Shown in pieces: positions 22,760 to 32,374 of a stretch of 64,000 nucleotides of DNA (positions are counted from its first letter, which is position 1; every line of letters begins with the position of its first letter). Origin of the DNA: Rhodopseudomonas pseudopalustris. GTDB taxonomy: Bacteria > Pseudomonadota > Alphaproteobacteria > Rhizobiales > Xanthobacteraceae. The notes under the pieces are model-generated. The model made no database searches. It saw nothing but the letters and a program-made list of their open reading frames with translations, and had not been told where the DNA came from. The stretch lies in the NCBI RefSeq assembly GCF_900110435.1, contig NZ_FODT01000009.1, positions 1 to 64,000 on the forward strand. The letters run 5' to 3'. Position numbers and translations under genes: made by a program.

Positions 22760-24973
22760 TTAACGCAGTAGCTGCAGCACACTCTGCTGCGACGAGTTGG
22801 CCAGCGACAGCGCGGACACCGCGATCGACTGGCGGGTCGACAGCGCCTGGCTGTTGGCCGCTTCCTCGTTGGTGTCGGCCAGCGTAAGGTTGGACGAGCC
22901 GGTCTGCAGCACGTTGATCAGGTTCTTCGAGAAGTCCTGACGGGTCTGCACGATCGACAGGTTCGAGCCCAACGCCGAGGCCTGCGAACGCAGCGTGCTC
23001 GACGCGGTGTTCAGCGACGACAGCACCTTGTTGGTGTTCGCATTGTCGATGAAGTTCTTGCCCGACTTCAGGCTCGACAGGCCGAGGCCGGCCGGGTCGA
23101 AGGTGACGCCCTGAATGCTCAGGGTGGACTTGCCGGTTTCGTTGAACACCAGCTTCAGCGTGTCGCCGCCGAGCAGGTTGACGCCGTTGAACGACGCATC
23201 CTGAGCAGTGGTTTTGATCTGCTGAATGATGTTGTTGTACTGCGTCACCAGATTGGCGCGGGTGTTCTGGGCGTTGACGTCGGCAACAGGAGCCGAAGCC
23301 GTCGAGAACAGCGACGCCGCGGTGCCGCCGATCTTGCCGCCCGATTCGGTCGAGCCGATCGTCGAGGAGGCATAGTCGTTGGACGCCGAGATGGTCAGCT
23401 TGCCGGTGGTGTCGATCGACGCCGCCAGATTGTTGACCGACAGCGCCGAGTTCAAGTCGGCCAGCGACTTCACGGTGCCGTTGGTGCCGTCGCCGACGGT
23501 CACGTTGACCGCGGTGCCGCCATTAAAGGCTTCGAACGACAACGTCTTGCCGGTGATTCCGCCGGCAGTGGCGGTCCGCGCGACCGAGAAGCTGGTCGCG
23601 GTTCCCTGATTGCCGGCGAGGCCCAGCGCCGACAGCGCATTGCCGGTGCCGCTGATCTTCAGATCGCCGGCCAGACCGGAGCTGATCTGCAACTGACCGC
23701 CGCTGAGCACCTTGGAGGCTTCGCTGCCCGCTGTCACAGCGAGGGAGGCTGCGCCGTTGCTGACCGGCGCGGTCTGCGCGCCGCTCGCGATGTCGACCGC
23801 GGTGAGCACGTCCTTGATCGTGCCGCCCTGCAGATAGACAGTGGAGTTGCCGTTGCCGTCGGTGATGATGTTCTGGCTGCCGACCTTGCCGAAGCCATAG
23901 TCAGCGTTTGCAGGGATCGCGGCATCCTTGAAGGTGATGGTCTTGCCGTTGATGCTGAGCGTCGAGTCGGCCTGGATCATGTTGGCGCGGCTGACGCCGT
24001 CGCCTGCAGCCGGGCTGGCAGTGCGTTCGGCCTTGAAGGTACCGGCCCCGGTGGCGCCCGAATTCAAGCCGAACGCCGACAACAGCGTGTTGTTGCCGGA
24101 GATCGACAGATCCGAACCCGTCGAGGTCGACAGCACAAGCGCGTTCGATGTGACTGCAGCGGCAGTACCAGAACTGGGCGCCAGCGTAGCGTCGCCACCG
24201 GTGATCGTCACTTTCTGAACGCCGCTGGCGAGGTCGATCGCGTTCATCACGTCCTGAACAGTACCGCTGTCCAGAAAGACCGTGGAGTTGCCCTTGCCGT
24301 CGGTGACGAGCTGACCTTCGACACCCGAGCCGGTCGGCAGGGTGGCCTTGTCCGGAGCGCCGCCGCTTGCGAAGGTGATGGTGCGACCGTTCACCGTCAT
24401 GGTGTCGCCGGCCACCGGCTTGTTCGCGCCCAGCGCGCTCAGCGCGGTGCCTGCGGTGATGCCACTCCCACCGACGGTTCCGCCGGTCTTGGTCGCAGCG
24501 ACGCCGCCGAGCAGGGTATCACCGTCGACAACGCCGGGCGTGCCCTGGCCGTCCTGCAGACCGATGCTTTGCGCGAGGCCGTTGGAATAGGTCGAGGTGC
24601 CGCGCAGATCGTCCGCGGTGGCGCCGGCGATCGTGGTCGTGACGCTCGATTTGCTGCTGTAGCCGGCGACCGACTGCAGCGCCTGGTTGGCGATCGACTT
24701 GGCGCTGTCCACCAGCTTGGTCAGCGAGCTGATGCCGGTGTTGGCGGCCTGAATGATCTGAATGCCGTTGCCGATGCCGTCGAGCAGGTTGTTGATGTCG
24801 CTGGAGCGCGAATCGAGCGAAGCTGCGGTAAAGAAGTTGGTGGGATTATCGAGCGCCGAGTTCACCTTCTTGCCGGACGACAGCCGGCTCTGGGTGGTGG
24901 CGAGCAAGTCCGCGGTGGCCTGCAGCGAGGAAAGATTCTGGCGGACCGCATTGGAGAGAACGATACCTGACAT
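22760..24973 (-). CDS. Large flagellin with duplicated central insert
   Basis: A 737-residue flagellin, about twice the usual length. The conserved D0/D1 ends are intact: L-S-N-A-V-R-Q-N-L-S-S-L-Q and R-L-S-S-G-K-K-V-N-S-A-L-D-N-P at the N-terminus, and the matching coiled-coil segment ending in Q-Q-S-V-L-Q-L-L-R. The variable region contains two homologous modules (residues about 190-317 and 338-468). They share N-G-x-T-I-T-F, T-D-G-x-G-N-S-T-V and an A-x-D-x-A-S-G-x-Q block. The gene forms the filament outside the cell via the flagellar export system, so no signal peptide is expected. flbT follows. Confidence 0.93.
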   Translation of the reverse strand: MSGIVLSNAVRQNLSSLQATADLLATTQSRLSSGKKVNSALDNPTNFFTAASLDSRSSDINNLLDGIGNGIQIIQAANTGISSLTKLVDSAKSIANQALQSVAGYSSKSSVTTTIAGATADDLRGTSTYSNGLAQSIGLQDGQGTPGVVDGDTLLGGVAATKTGGTVGGSGITAGTALSALGANKPVAGDTMTVNGRTITFASGGAPDKATLPTGSGVEGQLVTDGKGNSTVFLDSGTVQDVMNAIDLASGVQKVTITGGDATLAPSSGTAAAVTSNALVLSTSTGSDLSISGNNTLLSAFGLNSGATGAGTFKAERTASPAAGDGVSRANMIQADSTLSINGKTITFKDAAIPANADYGFGKVGSQNIITDGNGNSTVYLQGGTIKDVLTAVDIASGAQTAPVSNGAASLAVTAGSEASKVLSGGQLQISSGLAGDLKISGTGNALSALGLAGNQGTATSFSVARTATAGGITGKTLSFEAFNGGTAVNVTVGDGTNGTVKSLADLNSALSVNNLAASIDTTGKLTISASNDYASSTIGSTESGGKIGGTAASLFSTASAPVADVNAQNTRANLVTQYNNIIQQIKTTAQDASFNGVNLLGGDTLKLVFNETGKSTLSIQGVTFDPAGLGLSSLKSGKNFIDNANTNKVLSSLNTASSTLRSQASALGSNLSIVQTRQDFSKNLINVLQTGSSNLTLADTNEEAANSQALSTRQSIAVSALSLANSSQQSVLQLLR

Positions 24974-25596
24974 GGACGTTGCCTTTCTGGGCAGTACGTG
25001 TCGTTTGCGCCGATCGTTTCTGTCGGCTCTGCATCGTCCTTCTGCGCGCGGAAATGATCGCTGAAGCGATATCCATCACTTCGGGTGACATCTTCACCCA
25101 TTCGGATGCCCGACCGTCGCCTCGGATCTCGGGGATTGCCCAAGCACGCAAGCCGGCGACCAGGAGGTCAGCTCGATGAGGCGGCGATATCGCTGGCCTT
25201 GCCGAACGGCCGCTCGCGCAATTTCATTCGGCGGCCGGCTTCATGGCGAGCAGCATCAACGACCATTGCTTGCGAGCGTACCCTGGCGACGAGCCGTCTT
25301 GCGGTCGTCATTGAATGGACGCCGCCTTGCCTGAGCAATCGAATGGCTGCTGAAAAGGAAGATCAGGCGACGGAGTCTCGACGACGGCGACGGCGCCATC
25401 CCCGGAACAGGCGATCACCGTTCAATGAAAACGACGGGCTGCATGTCGCGGATTCGACCGGAACGCCGGACCGGACAGATTCAGCGTTGTCTCGAAAATG
25501 GCGAACTACTTTTCAGAGCGCCCGCAATCGCTCGGCATCCTGTAGTCGCGAACAATAGGTCTCGGCGGTTAGCTTTCCTGTGCGGAGCGACCTCGG
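24974..25596. other. Long region upstream of the flagellin gene
   Basis: About 620 bases with only short, low-quality frames on either strand. It must hold the flagellin promoter and long leader. I cannot point to a sigma-factor site with confidence. Confidence 0.45.
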
Positions 25597-25752
25597 TCAC
25601 GAGCGAAACACCTGGGGCAAGGCGTCGATCAACAGCGACGACCGTACGCCTTGCGCGATGGATGTCTCCGGATTGAATCGGATGATGACCTCAAACTGAC
25701 CGAACAAATCGAGTATCAATCGCTGACCACCGGCGTCGCCGTCGGTGATCAT
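25597..25752 (-). CDS. Possible 51-residue protein, unrecognised
   Basis: A short minus-strand frame starting M-I-T-D-G-D-A-G-G-Q-R-L-I-L-D and ending L-I-D-A-L-P-Q-V-F-R-S. Composition is protein-like, with alternating hydrophobic residues (L-F-G-Q-F-E-V-I-I-R-F). It begins about 50 bases after hyuA ends. It could be a small gene or a remnant; I do not recognise it. Confidence 0.3.
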   Translation of the reverse strand: MITDGDAGGQRLILDLFGQFEVIIRFNPETSIAQGVRSSLLIDALPQVFRS

Positions 25753-25804
25753 CTTCGCGCCGGAAACAGATCGCACGTGCGGCGCCCCGAACCAGTCCGC
25801 CCCG

Positions 25805-27862
25805 CTACGCCAACGCGATATCGAGCCAGCCCAGATCGTTGACCGCGATCCGATCGCCGTCATTGACCACAACTGTCGTGGTTTCCGCCTCGACGATCGC
25901 GGGCCCTGGGATGACATGACCCGGCTTCAGCCTGTCCGCCGCATAGACCGGCACGTCCCGCCATGCCCCGAAAAACGCCTTGCGTTTGCCTGATGGCGCA
26001 CAGGCGGTTGCGACAGCGTCGTCGCGGGCAACATCGGCGCCTTGCGGAATCACGCCGATCGCGGCGACGCGGGCATTGACGAAGACGACTTCCTGATCCG
26101 GCGACGCATAGGTGTAGAGCTCTTCGTGCCGGCGATGGAACAACTCCTCGATACGATCGACGATGTCGTCCGACGTCCAGTCGAGATCGTTCAGCGCAAC
26201 GTCGATCTCGAAGATCTGCTCGCCATAGCGCATCTCGGCGGAGCGCTCGATCGCGACCTCGCCGCCGAACCAGGATGTCAGCCGCCCGGTCGCCTGCTGT
26301 TCGAGATCGGAGAAGATCGCCCGCACTTCCGCCGGCGTGATGCGCTGGCCCGCGCTGTAATGCGTGCTGCTGACCTCGTAACGCAGGTCGCTCGTCAGCA
26401 TCCCCCAGGCCGACAGCACCGATGCGGCGGTCGGCACGATGATGCGCTTGATCTCCAGCTCGCGCGCCACCTCTGCCGCATGAAGACCGGCGGCCCCGCC
26501 GAAGCTCAGGAGCGCGTAGCGGCGCGGATCGACGCCGCGGCGCAGGGTCATCAGCCGGATGCCGTCGGCCATCCGCAGATTGACCATGCGATAGATGCCG
26601 GCGGCCGCCTCATCGCGCGACAGGTCGAGCGAACGGGCCAGCCGGTCGACGGCCGCCTCGGACGCCGCACGATCCAGCGGCCGCTTGCCGCCCATGAACG
26701 CAGCCGCGTCGAGGTAGCCGAGAATGACATTGGCGTCCGTCACCGTCGCCTCGGTTCCGCCATTGCCATAGCAAGCCGGTCCAGGCACGGAGCCCGCGCT
26801 TTCCGGGCCGACCCGGAAGGTGCCGCCCGCATCGATCGCCGCAATCGAGCCGCCGCCTGCGGCGATGCTGGTGATGTCGAGACTGCGCAACGCGATCCGT
26901 TGATCGGCAAGCCCGCCATCGGCCGAAAGCGAAGCCCGACCATCGGTGATCAGCGAAATATCAGTGCTGGTGCCGCCCATGTCGAACGCAACGAGATCCG
27001 GAATCCCGAGCAGGTCGGCGCAGCGGCGGCAGCCCGAAATGCCACCGGCGGGACCGGACAGCACCGTACCGGCCGCGAGACGCGCGGCTTCCTCGACCGG
27101 GGCCATGCCGCCATGGGACAGGATGATGAACAGACCGCTGGCGAGGCCGGCCTGCTTCAGCCGCGCCTCCAGATTGGTGAGATAGCGCCGCACCGCCGGC
27201 TCGACATAGGCGTTGACGATGGTCGTCGAGATGCGCTCGTATTCCTTGATCTGCGGCAGCACGTCGCTCGACCGCGAGACGCCGACCTCCGGCAACTCGC
27301 GCCGCAACCGTTCCGCCGCTGCGATCTCATGAGCGGGATTGCGGTAGGCATGAAGGAAGCAAACCGCCACCGACGTCACGCCTGATGCGCGGACCGCGGC
27401 GATCGCCTCGCCGAGCGAGTCCTGGTCGAGCGGGACCAGCACCGATCCATCCGGCTTGACGCGTTCGCGCACGCCGAAGCGCAATTCGCGCGGCACCAGC
27501 GGCTCCGGCGGCGCCGTCCGTAGATTGTAGCGATCGCCCTTCAGGCCCTCGCGCATTTCGAGAATGTCGCGATGTCCCTGCGTCGTCAGCAAGGCGACCT
27601 TTGCGCCCTTTCGCTCGAGCAGCGCGTTGGTGGCAACCGTCGTGCCATGCACCAGGCGATCGGTCTGGCCGAGCATCTCCGCGCGCGACAGGCCGAGCCG
27701 GCGCGCCAGCTCGTCGAGCCCCGTCATCACGCCGATCGACTGATCCGACGGCGTGGACGGCGACTTCGCGAACACGGTCTTGCCTTCGCGATCGATCGCG
27801 ACCAGGTCGGTGTAGGTGCCGCCGACATCGATTCCAATCGTAAACATCTTCAGGATACTCAC
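25805..27862 (-). CDS. hyuA: Hydantoinase/oxoprolinase A subunit
   Basis: A 685-residue HyuA-type ATP-using subunit. The N-terminal phosphate-binding motif I-G-I-D-V-G-G-T-Y-T-D is of the actin/hexokinase type. V-H-G-T-T-V-A-T-N-A-L-L follows, and a second fold half carries F-D-M-G-G-T-S-T-D-I-S. With HyuB it would hydrolyse an N-methylhydantoin, 5-oxoproline or similar cyclic amide using ATP; acetone carboxylases share the fold. The GTG start overlaps the hyuB stop by four bases (GTGA), so translation is coupled. An in-frame ATG five codons later is an alternative. Substrate specificity cannot be read. Confidence 0.9.
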   Translation of the reverse strand: MSILKMFTIGIDVGGTYTDLVAIDREGKTVFAKSPSTPSDQSIGVMTGLDELARRLGLSRAEMLGQTDRLVHGTTVATNALLERKGAKVALLTTQGHRDILEMREGLKGDRYNLRTAPPEPLVPRELRFGVRERVKPDGSVLVPLDQDSLGEAIAAVRASGVTSVAVCFLHAYRNPAHEIAAAERLRRELPEVGVSRSSDVLPQIKEYERISTTIVNAYVEPAVRRYLTNLEARLKQAGLASGLFIILSHGGMAPVEEAARLAAGTVLSGPAGGISGCRRCADLLGIPDLVAFDMGGTSTDISLITDGRASLSADGGLADQRIALRSLDITSIAAGGGSIAAIDAGGTFRVGPESAGSVPGPACYGNGGTEATVTDANVILGYLDAAAFMGGKRPLDRAASEAAVDRLARSLDLSRDEAAAGIYRMVNLRMADGIRLMTLRRGVDPRRYALLSFGGAAGLHAAEVARELEIKRIIVPTAASVLSAWGMLTSDLRYEVSSTHYSAGQRITPAEVRAIFSDLEQQATGRLTSWFGGEVAIERSAEMRYGEQIFEIDVALNDLDWTSDDIVDRIEELFHRRHEELYTYASPDQEVVFVNARVAAIGVIPQGADVARDDAVATACAPSGKRKAFFGAWRDVPVYAADRLKPGHVIPGPAIVEAETTTVVVNDGDRIAVNDLGWLDIALA

Positions 27863-29520
27863 TCGGTCGTTGCGTCGGTTGTCGTCAGGCCTTGCGCCAC
27901 ATCGCGCGATCGCGCCTGCTGCGAGCGCTGCTTCGGCGGCCCCCAGCCGCCGCCGCCGCTGGAACGGATTTCAAAGCAGTCGCCGGGCAACACCTCGATG
28001 CCGACCTCCTTGGTGCGCAGCACGCGCGGCGCGCGGCCTTTTGAGATCAACGTGTAGTGATGCGGCTTGCCGTCGCTGCCGCCCAACATGCCGCAAGCGC
28101 CGTGCCGTGTGCCCTCGCCAGCGGTGTTAGCGCGCGCCGGCTTCGCCGTCTCCATCACGAGATCGAGCGAGACGCCGAGGCCGCCGCGATGCTTGCCCTC
28201 GCCTCCGGAATCGGCGCGGAATTCGTGATGGCGGAAGTGCAGCGGAAAGCGTACTTCGGCGACCTCGATGCTGCCGAATTTGATGCCGCCGACCGTGTGC
28301 CACTCACCGATCGACGACCAGCCATCGCCGCCCGACGATGCGCCACCACCGGGCCGCGCCTGGAACATGTGCCAGATGAAGCTGCGGCCGTTGCGCGGAT
28401 CTTCGCCCTGAATGGCGATCCGAAAGCGACGGCTCCAGCCGGCCATGGCGCGGTCCGGACAGGACGCCGACAACGCCTTGACGATGGCCTCGACGATCTC
28501 GTTGGAGGGATGGCTGGTGCACATCGTCACCGGCAGGCCGGGATCGGCCCAGACGATGGTGCCCTGCTTCGCCACGACCTTGAGGGGGCGCAGCGCGCCG
28601 GCATTCTTCGGAATATCGGCATCGATCAGATACGCGAACGCCATCACGACGGCGGCCTGCATATTCGCGTGCGAGGAGTTCACGAAACTTGTGGTCTGCG
28701 GGTCCGAATCCGACAGGTCGATTTCGATGTCGGTCCCCTTCTTCGTAACCTTCGCGGCGATCTTGATGTCGGTGCGGCCGTGGCCGTCGTCGTCGAGAAA
28801 CGCTTCGCCGTAGAACACGCCGTCCTTCCAGGTCGACAGCACCGCCCGCGTCTGCTGTTCGGCCGCATCGAGAATGGTCTCGACCGCCGCCTCCACGGTC
28901 TCTCCGCCGAACTCCCCGAACAGGCGGCGCACGCGGCGTTCGCCGAGATGCGCCGCGCCGACCATCGCCGCGAGATCGCCGCGAAAATCCCGCGGGTTCC
29001 GCACGTTCAGCGCCAGCATGTCGAGCAGATCGTCGCGCAGCTTTCCGGCTTCGTAGAGTCGGATCGGCGGCACCCGCAGACCCTCCTGCCAGATATCCGT
29101 CGCCGCGGGATTGTACGCGCCATGGGTGGCGCCGCCGATATCGCTCTGGTGCGCCCGCACGATGGTCCAGTAGAGCCGCCGGTCGCCGTCGAACACCGGG
29201 ACAAATGCCGTGAGATCGGGCAGATGGCTGCCGCCGTGATAAGGATCGTTGAGCAGGACCACGTCGCCCGGCTTGATGTCCTTGAAGCGCTCTTCAACAG
29301 CGAGCGTCGCCCAGGACAGCGCGCCGACATGCACCGGGATATGATCGGCCTGCGCGATCAGGCGCCCGTCGACGTCGCAGATGCCGAGCGAGAAATCGCG
29401 GCTCGAATTCAGGATCTGCGAATACGACGTGCGCAACATCGCTTCGCCCATTTCGTTCACGATCGAGCTCAATCGATGCTGCACGACGGAGCGGGTGATA
29501 GGATCGATCTTCAGGGTCAT
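27859..29520 (-). CDS. hyuB: Hydantoinase/oxoprolinase B subunit
   Basis: A 553-residue HyuB-type subunit. Visible family blocks include R-T-S-Y-S-Q-I-L-N-S-S-R-D-F-S near residue 30, D-V-V-L-L-N-D-P-Y-H-G-G-S-H-L-P-D near 85, and H-Q-S-D-I-G-G near 125, which are typical metal-binding regions. Near the end G-D-C-F-E-I-R-S and G-G-G-G-W-G are also typical. It works as a complex with HyuA in the cytosol. It precedes hyuA with overlap and follows the aminotransferase by about 85 bases, all on one strand. Confidence 0.9.
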   Translation of the reverse strand: MTLKIDPITRSVVQHRLSSIVNEMGEAMLRTSYSQILNSSRDFSLGICDVDGRLIAQADHIPVHVGALSWATLAVEERFKDIKPGDVVLLNDPYHGGSHLPDLTAFVPVFDGDRRLYWTIVRAHQSDIGGATHGAYNPAATDIWQEGLRVPPIRLYEAGKLRDDLLDMLALNVRNPRDFRGDLAAMVGAAHLGERRVRRLFGEFGGETVEAAVETILDAAEQQTRAVLSTWKDGVFYGEAFLDDDGHGRTDIKIAAKVTKKGTDIEIDLSDSDPQTTSFVNSSHANMQAAVVMAFAYLIDADIPKNAGALRPLKVVAKQGTIVWADPGLPVTMCTSHPSNEIVEAIVKALSASCPDRAMAGWSRRFRIAIQGEDPRNGRSFIWHMFQARPGGGASSGGDGWSSIGEWHTVGGIKFGSIEVAEVRFPLHFRHHEFRADSGGEGKHRGGLGVSLDLVMETAKPARANTAGEGTRHGACGMLGGSDGKPHHYTLISKGRAPRVLRTKEVGIEVLPGDCFEIRSSGGGGWGPPKQRSQQARSRDVAQGLTTTDATTE

Positions 29521-29605
29521 TGCGAGCCTGCCTGCAAGAATGAGGAGTCCGGTCCGGCGTCATCGCGACGCCGGTCGGAGCGTTGAGAACGGAAAGGCCG
29601 TACGA

Positions 29606-30922
29606 TCAGCCGAGCGCTGCGACCTGTTCCAGCGCCGCCGCTGCGGCCTTCACGATCGTCTCGACGTCGGCATCGGTCATCGGCGTCGACAGCGCCAACA
29701 AACCGTAGTTTGCCGCGAAAACTCCGTGATTGAGTAGCCCGGCATTGAACGCGGTCTGCCGCTTCGTCTCGACCTCGTTCAGATAGGCCGTGCGATAATC
29801 GCGGATCTTGCGATCGGTGAAATGAATCTTCAGCAGCGAGCCGAGACCGACCGTACCGCCGGGCACGCCGGTGTTGCGGAACGCCGCGTCGATGCCGTCA
29901 CGCACCGCCTGGCCGATCGTATCGAGCCGCGCGAAGGCGGCGGCGTCGAGCAACTCCATCGCAGCGAGGCCGGCGCGCATGGTGACGGGATTGGCCGAGA
30001 ACGTGCCGCCATGGGGCAGCGCCGGCTTGCCGGACGACGGATCGAACACCGCCATGAACTCTTTGCCGCCCGCGATAGCGCCGACCGGGAAGCCACCGCC
30101 GATGATCTTGCCGAGCGTGGTGAGATCCGGCGAGATCCCCCAAAGGCCCTGTGCGCCGTGATAACCCAGCCGGAAGGTGATGACCTCGTCGAAGATCAGC
30201 AGCGCTCCGACTTCACGCGTCACCTGACGCAGAGCTTCCAAATAGGCCTTGTCGGCGGGAACGAGCCCTGCCCGGTTCGGCATCGGATCGACCAGAACGC
30301 AGGCGAGCTCCGGACCGTGTTCGCGGATCAGGCTCACGGCTGCTTCGATGTCGTTGAACGGAATGGTCACGACATCGGCGAGCACGTTCTCCGGCGTCCC
30401 CTTGGCGTAAGCGACGGAGACCGGCGCGTTGCCGCCCCAGGCCGCAGGCGTCGGATCGAGGCTGACTTCGGCATAGTCGTAGGAGCCGTGATAGGCGCCC
30501 TCGCATTTCGCGATCTTCGGGCGCCCGGTGTATGCACGCGCCGCCTTCAGCGCCATCATCACGGCCTCGGTGCCGGAATTGGCGAAGCGAACCTGGTCGA
30601 CAGAAGGCAGTCGCGCCGCGAGTAGTTCGGCGAGATCGACCTCGGATTCCGTGGGCATACCGAAGGCTGAACCCAGCGCGAGCTGCCTGGTCGCGGCCTC
30701 GATCAGCACGGGATGCGAATGGCCGTGGATCAGCGAGGTGAAGTTGTTGATGCAGTCGATATATTCGTTGCCGTCGAGATCCCTGACGCGGCAGCCGGCG
30801 CCCGACGCCGCATAGATCGGAAACGGCTTCATGAACACGGTGGTGCGCGTATTGCCACCCGGCAGGCTGTGCATCGCACGCTGGTACAGATCGCGGGACT
30901 TCGCGTGATTGTCAGGATACAT
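29606..30922 (-). CDS. Class III PLP aminotransferase, GSA-aminomutase-like
   Basis: A 438-residue PLP enzyme close to glutamate-1-semialdehyde aminomutases. Visible are the substrate-side motif G-G-N-T-R-T-T near the start, S-G-T-E-A-V-M-M-A-L-K-A-A-R for cofactor phosphate binding, F-D-E-V-I-T-F-R-L-G, and the Schiff-base Lys in T-T-L-G-K-I-I-G-G-G-F-P-V-G. Placement between hyuB and livF makes a catabolic aminotransferase more likely than the tetrapyrrole enzyme. ATG 30922 was chosen for its gaggt site; a TTG eight codons earlier is possible. Confidence 0.85.
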   Translation of the reverse strand: MYPDNHAKSRDLYQRAMHSLPGGNTRTTVFMKPFPIYAASGAGCRVRDLDGNEYIDCINNFTSLIHGHSHPVLIEAATRQLALGSAFGMPTESEVDLAELLAARLPSVDQVRFANSGTEAVMMALKAARAYTGRPKIAKCEGAYHGSYDYAEVSLDPTPAAWGGNAPVSVAYAKGTPENVLADVVTIPFNDIEAAVSLIREHGPELACVLVDPMPNRAGLVPADKAYLEALRQVTREVGALLIFDEVITFRLGYHGAQGLWGISPDLTTLGKIIGGGFPVGAIAGGKEFMAVFDPSSGKPALPHGGTFSANPVTMRAGLAAMELLDAAAFARLDTIGQAVRDGIDAAFRNTGVPGGTVGLGSLLKIHFTDRKIRDYRTAYLNEVETKRQTAFNAGLLNHGVFAANYGLLALSTPMTDADVETIVKAAAAALEQVAALG

Positions 30923-30942
30923 GCTACCTCGTGACTCCGGTT

Positions 30943-31656
30943 TCAACGGCCCAGATAGGCTTCGCGCACGCGCGCATTGTGCTTGAGTTCGCTGGCCGGC
31001 CCCTCGAGCACGATGCGCCCGGTTTCCAGCACGTAGGCACGATCGGCGACCGACAGCGCCAAGACGGTATTCTGTTCGACGACGAGAATGGTCAGGCCGC
31101 TCTCGCTGATCAGCTTGACGCGTTCATAAACCTCTTCGGCGAGCCGCGGCGCCAGACCGAGCGAAGGCTCGTCGAGCAACAAAAGCTTCGGCCGCGCCAT
31201 CAGCGCGCGCCCGATCGCGAGCATCTGCTGTTCGCCGCCGGATAGCGACCATCCGAGCTGTTTGCGACGCTCCTTGAGGCGAGGAAACAGTTCGAACGTA
31301 CGATCGAGATCGGCCGCGATGGACTCGCCCCAACGCCGCCAGCTCACCGAGGCCAGTGACAGATTCTCTTCGACCGTCAGACCGGGGAAAATGCGCCGCC
31401 CCTCCGGCGCCTGCGAGATGCCCTTGGCGACGCGCCGGTCGGTCGACCACTCCGAGATCGACACGCCCTCGAGTTGAATGTCGCCGGACGACGCGCGATT
31501 GAGCCCGGAGATCGTGTGCAGCAGCGTCGTCTTCCCGGCGCCATTGGCGCCGATCAGCGCGACGGTCTCGCCGGTAGCGACTTTCAGCGTAACGCCCTGC
31601 AACGCCAGGATGTCGCCATGAGCGACGACGAGATCGTTACACGTCAGCATGGACAT
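30943..31656 (-). CDS. livF: Branched-chain-type ABC importer ATPase
   Basis: A 237-residue ATPase of the Liv/HAAT family. Walker A is G-A-N-G-A-G-K-T-T, signature L-S-G-G-E-Q-Q-M-L-A, Walker B L-L-L-L-D-E-P-S. The family marker I-S-Q-A-P-E-G-R-R-I-F-P lies between. It overlaps livG by about 20 bases. It pairs with LivG on the LivHM permease to import an amino acid or amide. Confidence 0.92.
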   Translation of the reverse strand: MSMLTCNDLVVAHGDILALQGVTLKVATGETVALIGANGAGKTTLLHTISGLNRASSGDIQLEGVSISEWSTDRRVAKGISQAPEGRRIFPGLTVEENLSLASVSWRRWGESIAADLDRTFELFPRLKERRKQLGWSLSGGEQQMLAIGRALMARPKLLLLDEPSLGLAPRLAEEVYERVKLISESGLTILVVEQNTVLALSVADRAYVLETGRIVLEGPASELKHNARVREAYLGR

Positions 31657-32374
31657 AACCTTCGCCAAGATAGGCCGACAGCACGGCAGGATCGGCCTGT
31701 ATCTCCGCCGGCGTGCCTTCCGCGATCTTGCAGCCGAAATTGAGCACGAAGATCCGCTCGGCGAGGCGCATGACCATGCCCATATTGTGCTCGATCAGCA
31801 CGATGGCGAGCCCGTGCCTGGCGCGTAGCTCCGTCAGCCGATCGACCAGTTGATCGACCTCTCCGGAATTCAGACCTGCGGCCGGCTCGTCCAACAGCAG
31901 GACCTGCGGCCGGCAGGCCAGCGCCCGCGCGAGCTCCACCATGCGGCGGCGGCCATAAGACAGTGAACCGATCGCCTCATCCGCGTCCTCGGCGAGTCCC
32001 ATCTGGGCGATCACCTCCATCGAAACTTCGCGCAGAGCGGCTTCGCTGAGATCGCCGCGGATAGCGGCGCCGGTCATGACGTTCTCCAGCACGTTCAGCC
32101 GTGGAAACACCCGGCCGTGCTGGAAGGTGCGGCCAAGACCGGCACGGATGCGCCGGTTGGTGGCCATTCGGGTGATCGCCCGGCCGCCCAGCACGACCTG
32201 CCCTTCATCGGGCATCGCAAGACCGGTCAGCACATTCAACAGCGTCGATTTGCCGGCGCCGTTCGGCCCGATCACGGCGACGAACTGTCCCTTCGACACG
32301 GTCAGATCGACATCCGTCAATGCCGCGAGACCGCCATAGCGCTTGTGAATATTGCGCGCTTCCAGAACGGTCAT
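31637..32374 (-). CDS. livG: Branched-chain-type ABC importer ATPase
   Basis: A 245-residue ATPase. It shows G-P-N-G-A-G-K-S-T (Walker A), the LivG-type block G-L-G-R-T-F-Q-H-G-R-V-F, the signature region L-S-Y-G-R-R-R-M-V-E-L, and L-L-L-D-E-P-A-A-G-L-N (Walker B). The signature has Tyr-Gly in place of Gly-Gly, as is common in LivG proteins. Its ATG overlaps the livM stop (ATGA). Confidence 0.92.
   Translation of the reverse strand: MTVLEARNIHKRYGGLAALTDVDLTVSKGQFVAVIGPNGAGKSTLLNVLTGLAMPDEGQVVLGGRAITRMATNRRIRAGLGRTFQHGRVFPRLNVLENVMTGAAIRGDLSEAALREVSMEVIAQMGLAEDADEAIGSLSYGRRRMVELARALACRPQVLLLDEPAAGLNSGEVDQLVDRLTELRARHGLAIVLIEHNMGMVMRLAERIFVLNFGCKIAEGTPAEIQADPAVLSAYLGEGYVHADV

Noticed and set aside
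26042-27385. 447-codon plus-strand frame across hyuA
   Set aside because: HyuA has clear family motifs on the opposite strand; this frame is Arg/Asp/Ala-rich noise from GC-rich codon bias.
28057-29586. 509-codon plus-strand frame across hyuB
   Set aside because: Shadow of HyuB; no domain, signal or ribosome-binding site.
29606-30922. hemL (tetrapyrrole glutamate-1-semialdehyde aminomutase)
   Set aside because: The fold matches, but alphaproteobacteria make aminolevulinate by HemA-type synthase, and the gene sits in a hyu/liv unit, so a catabolic enzyme is more likely.
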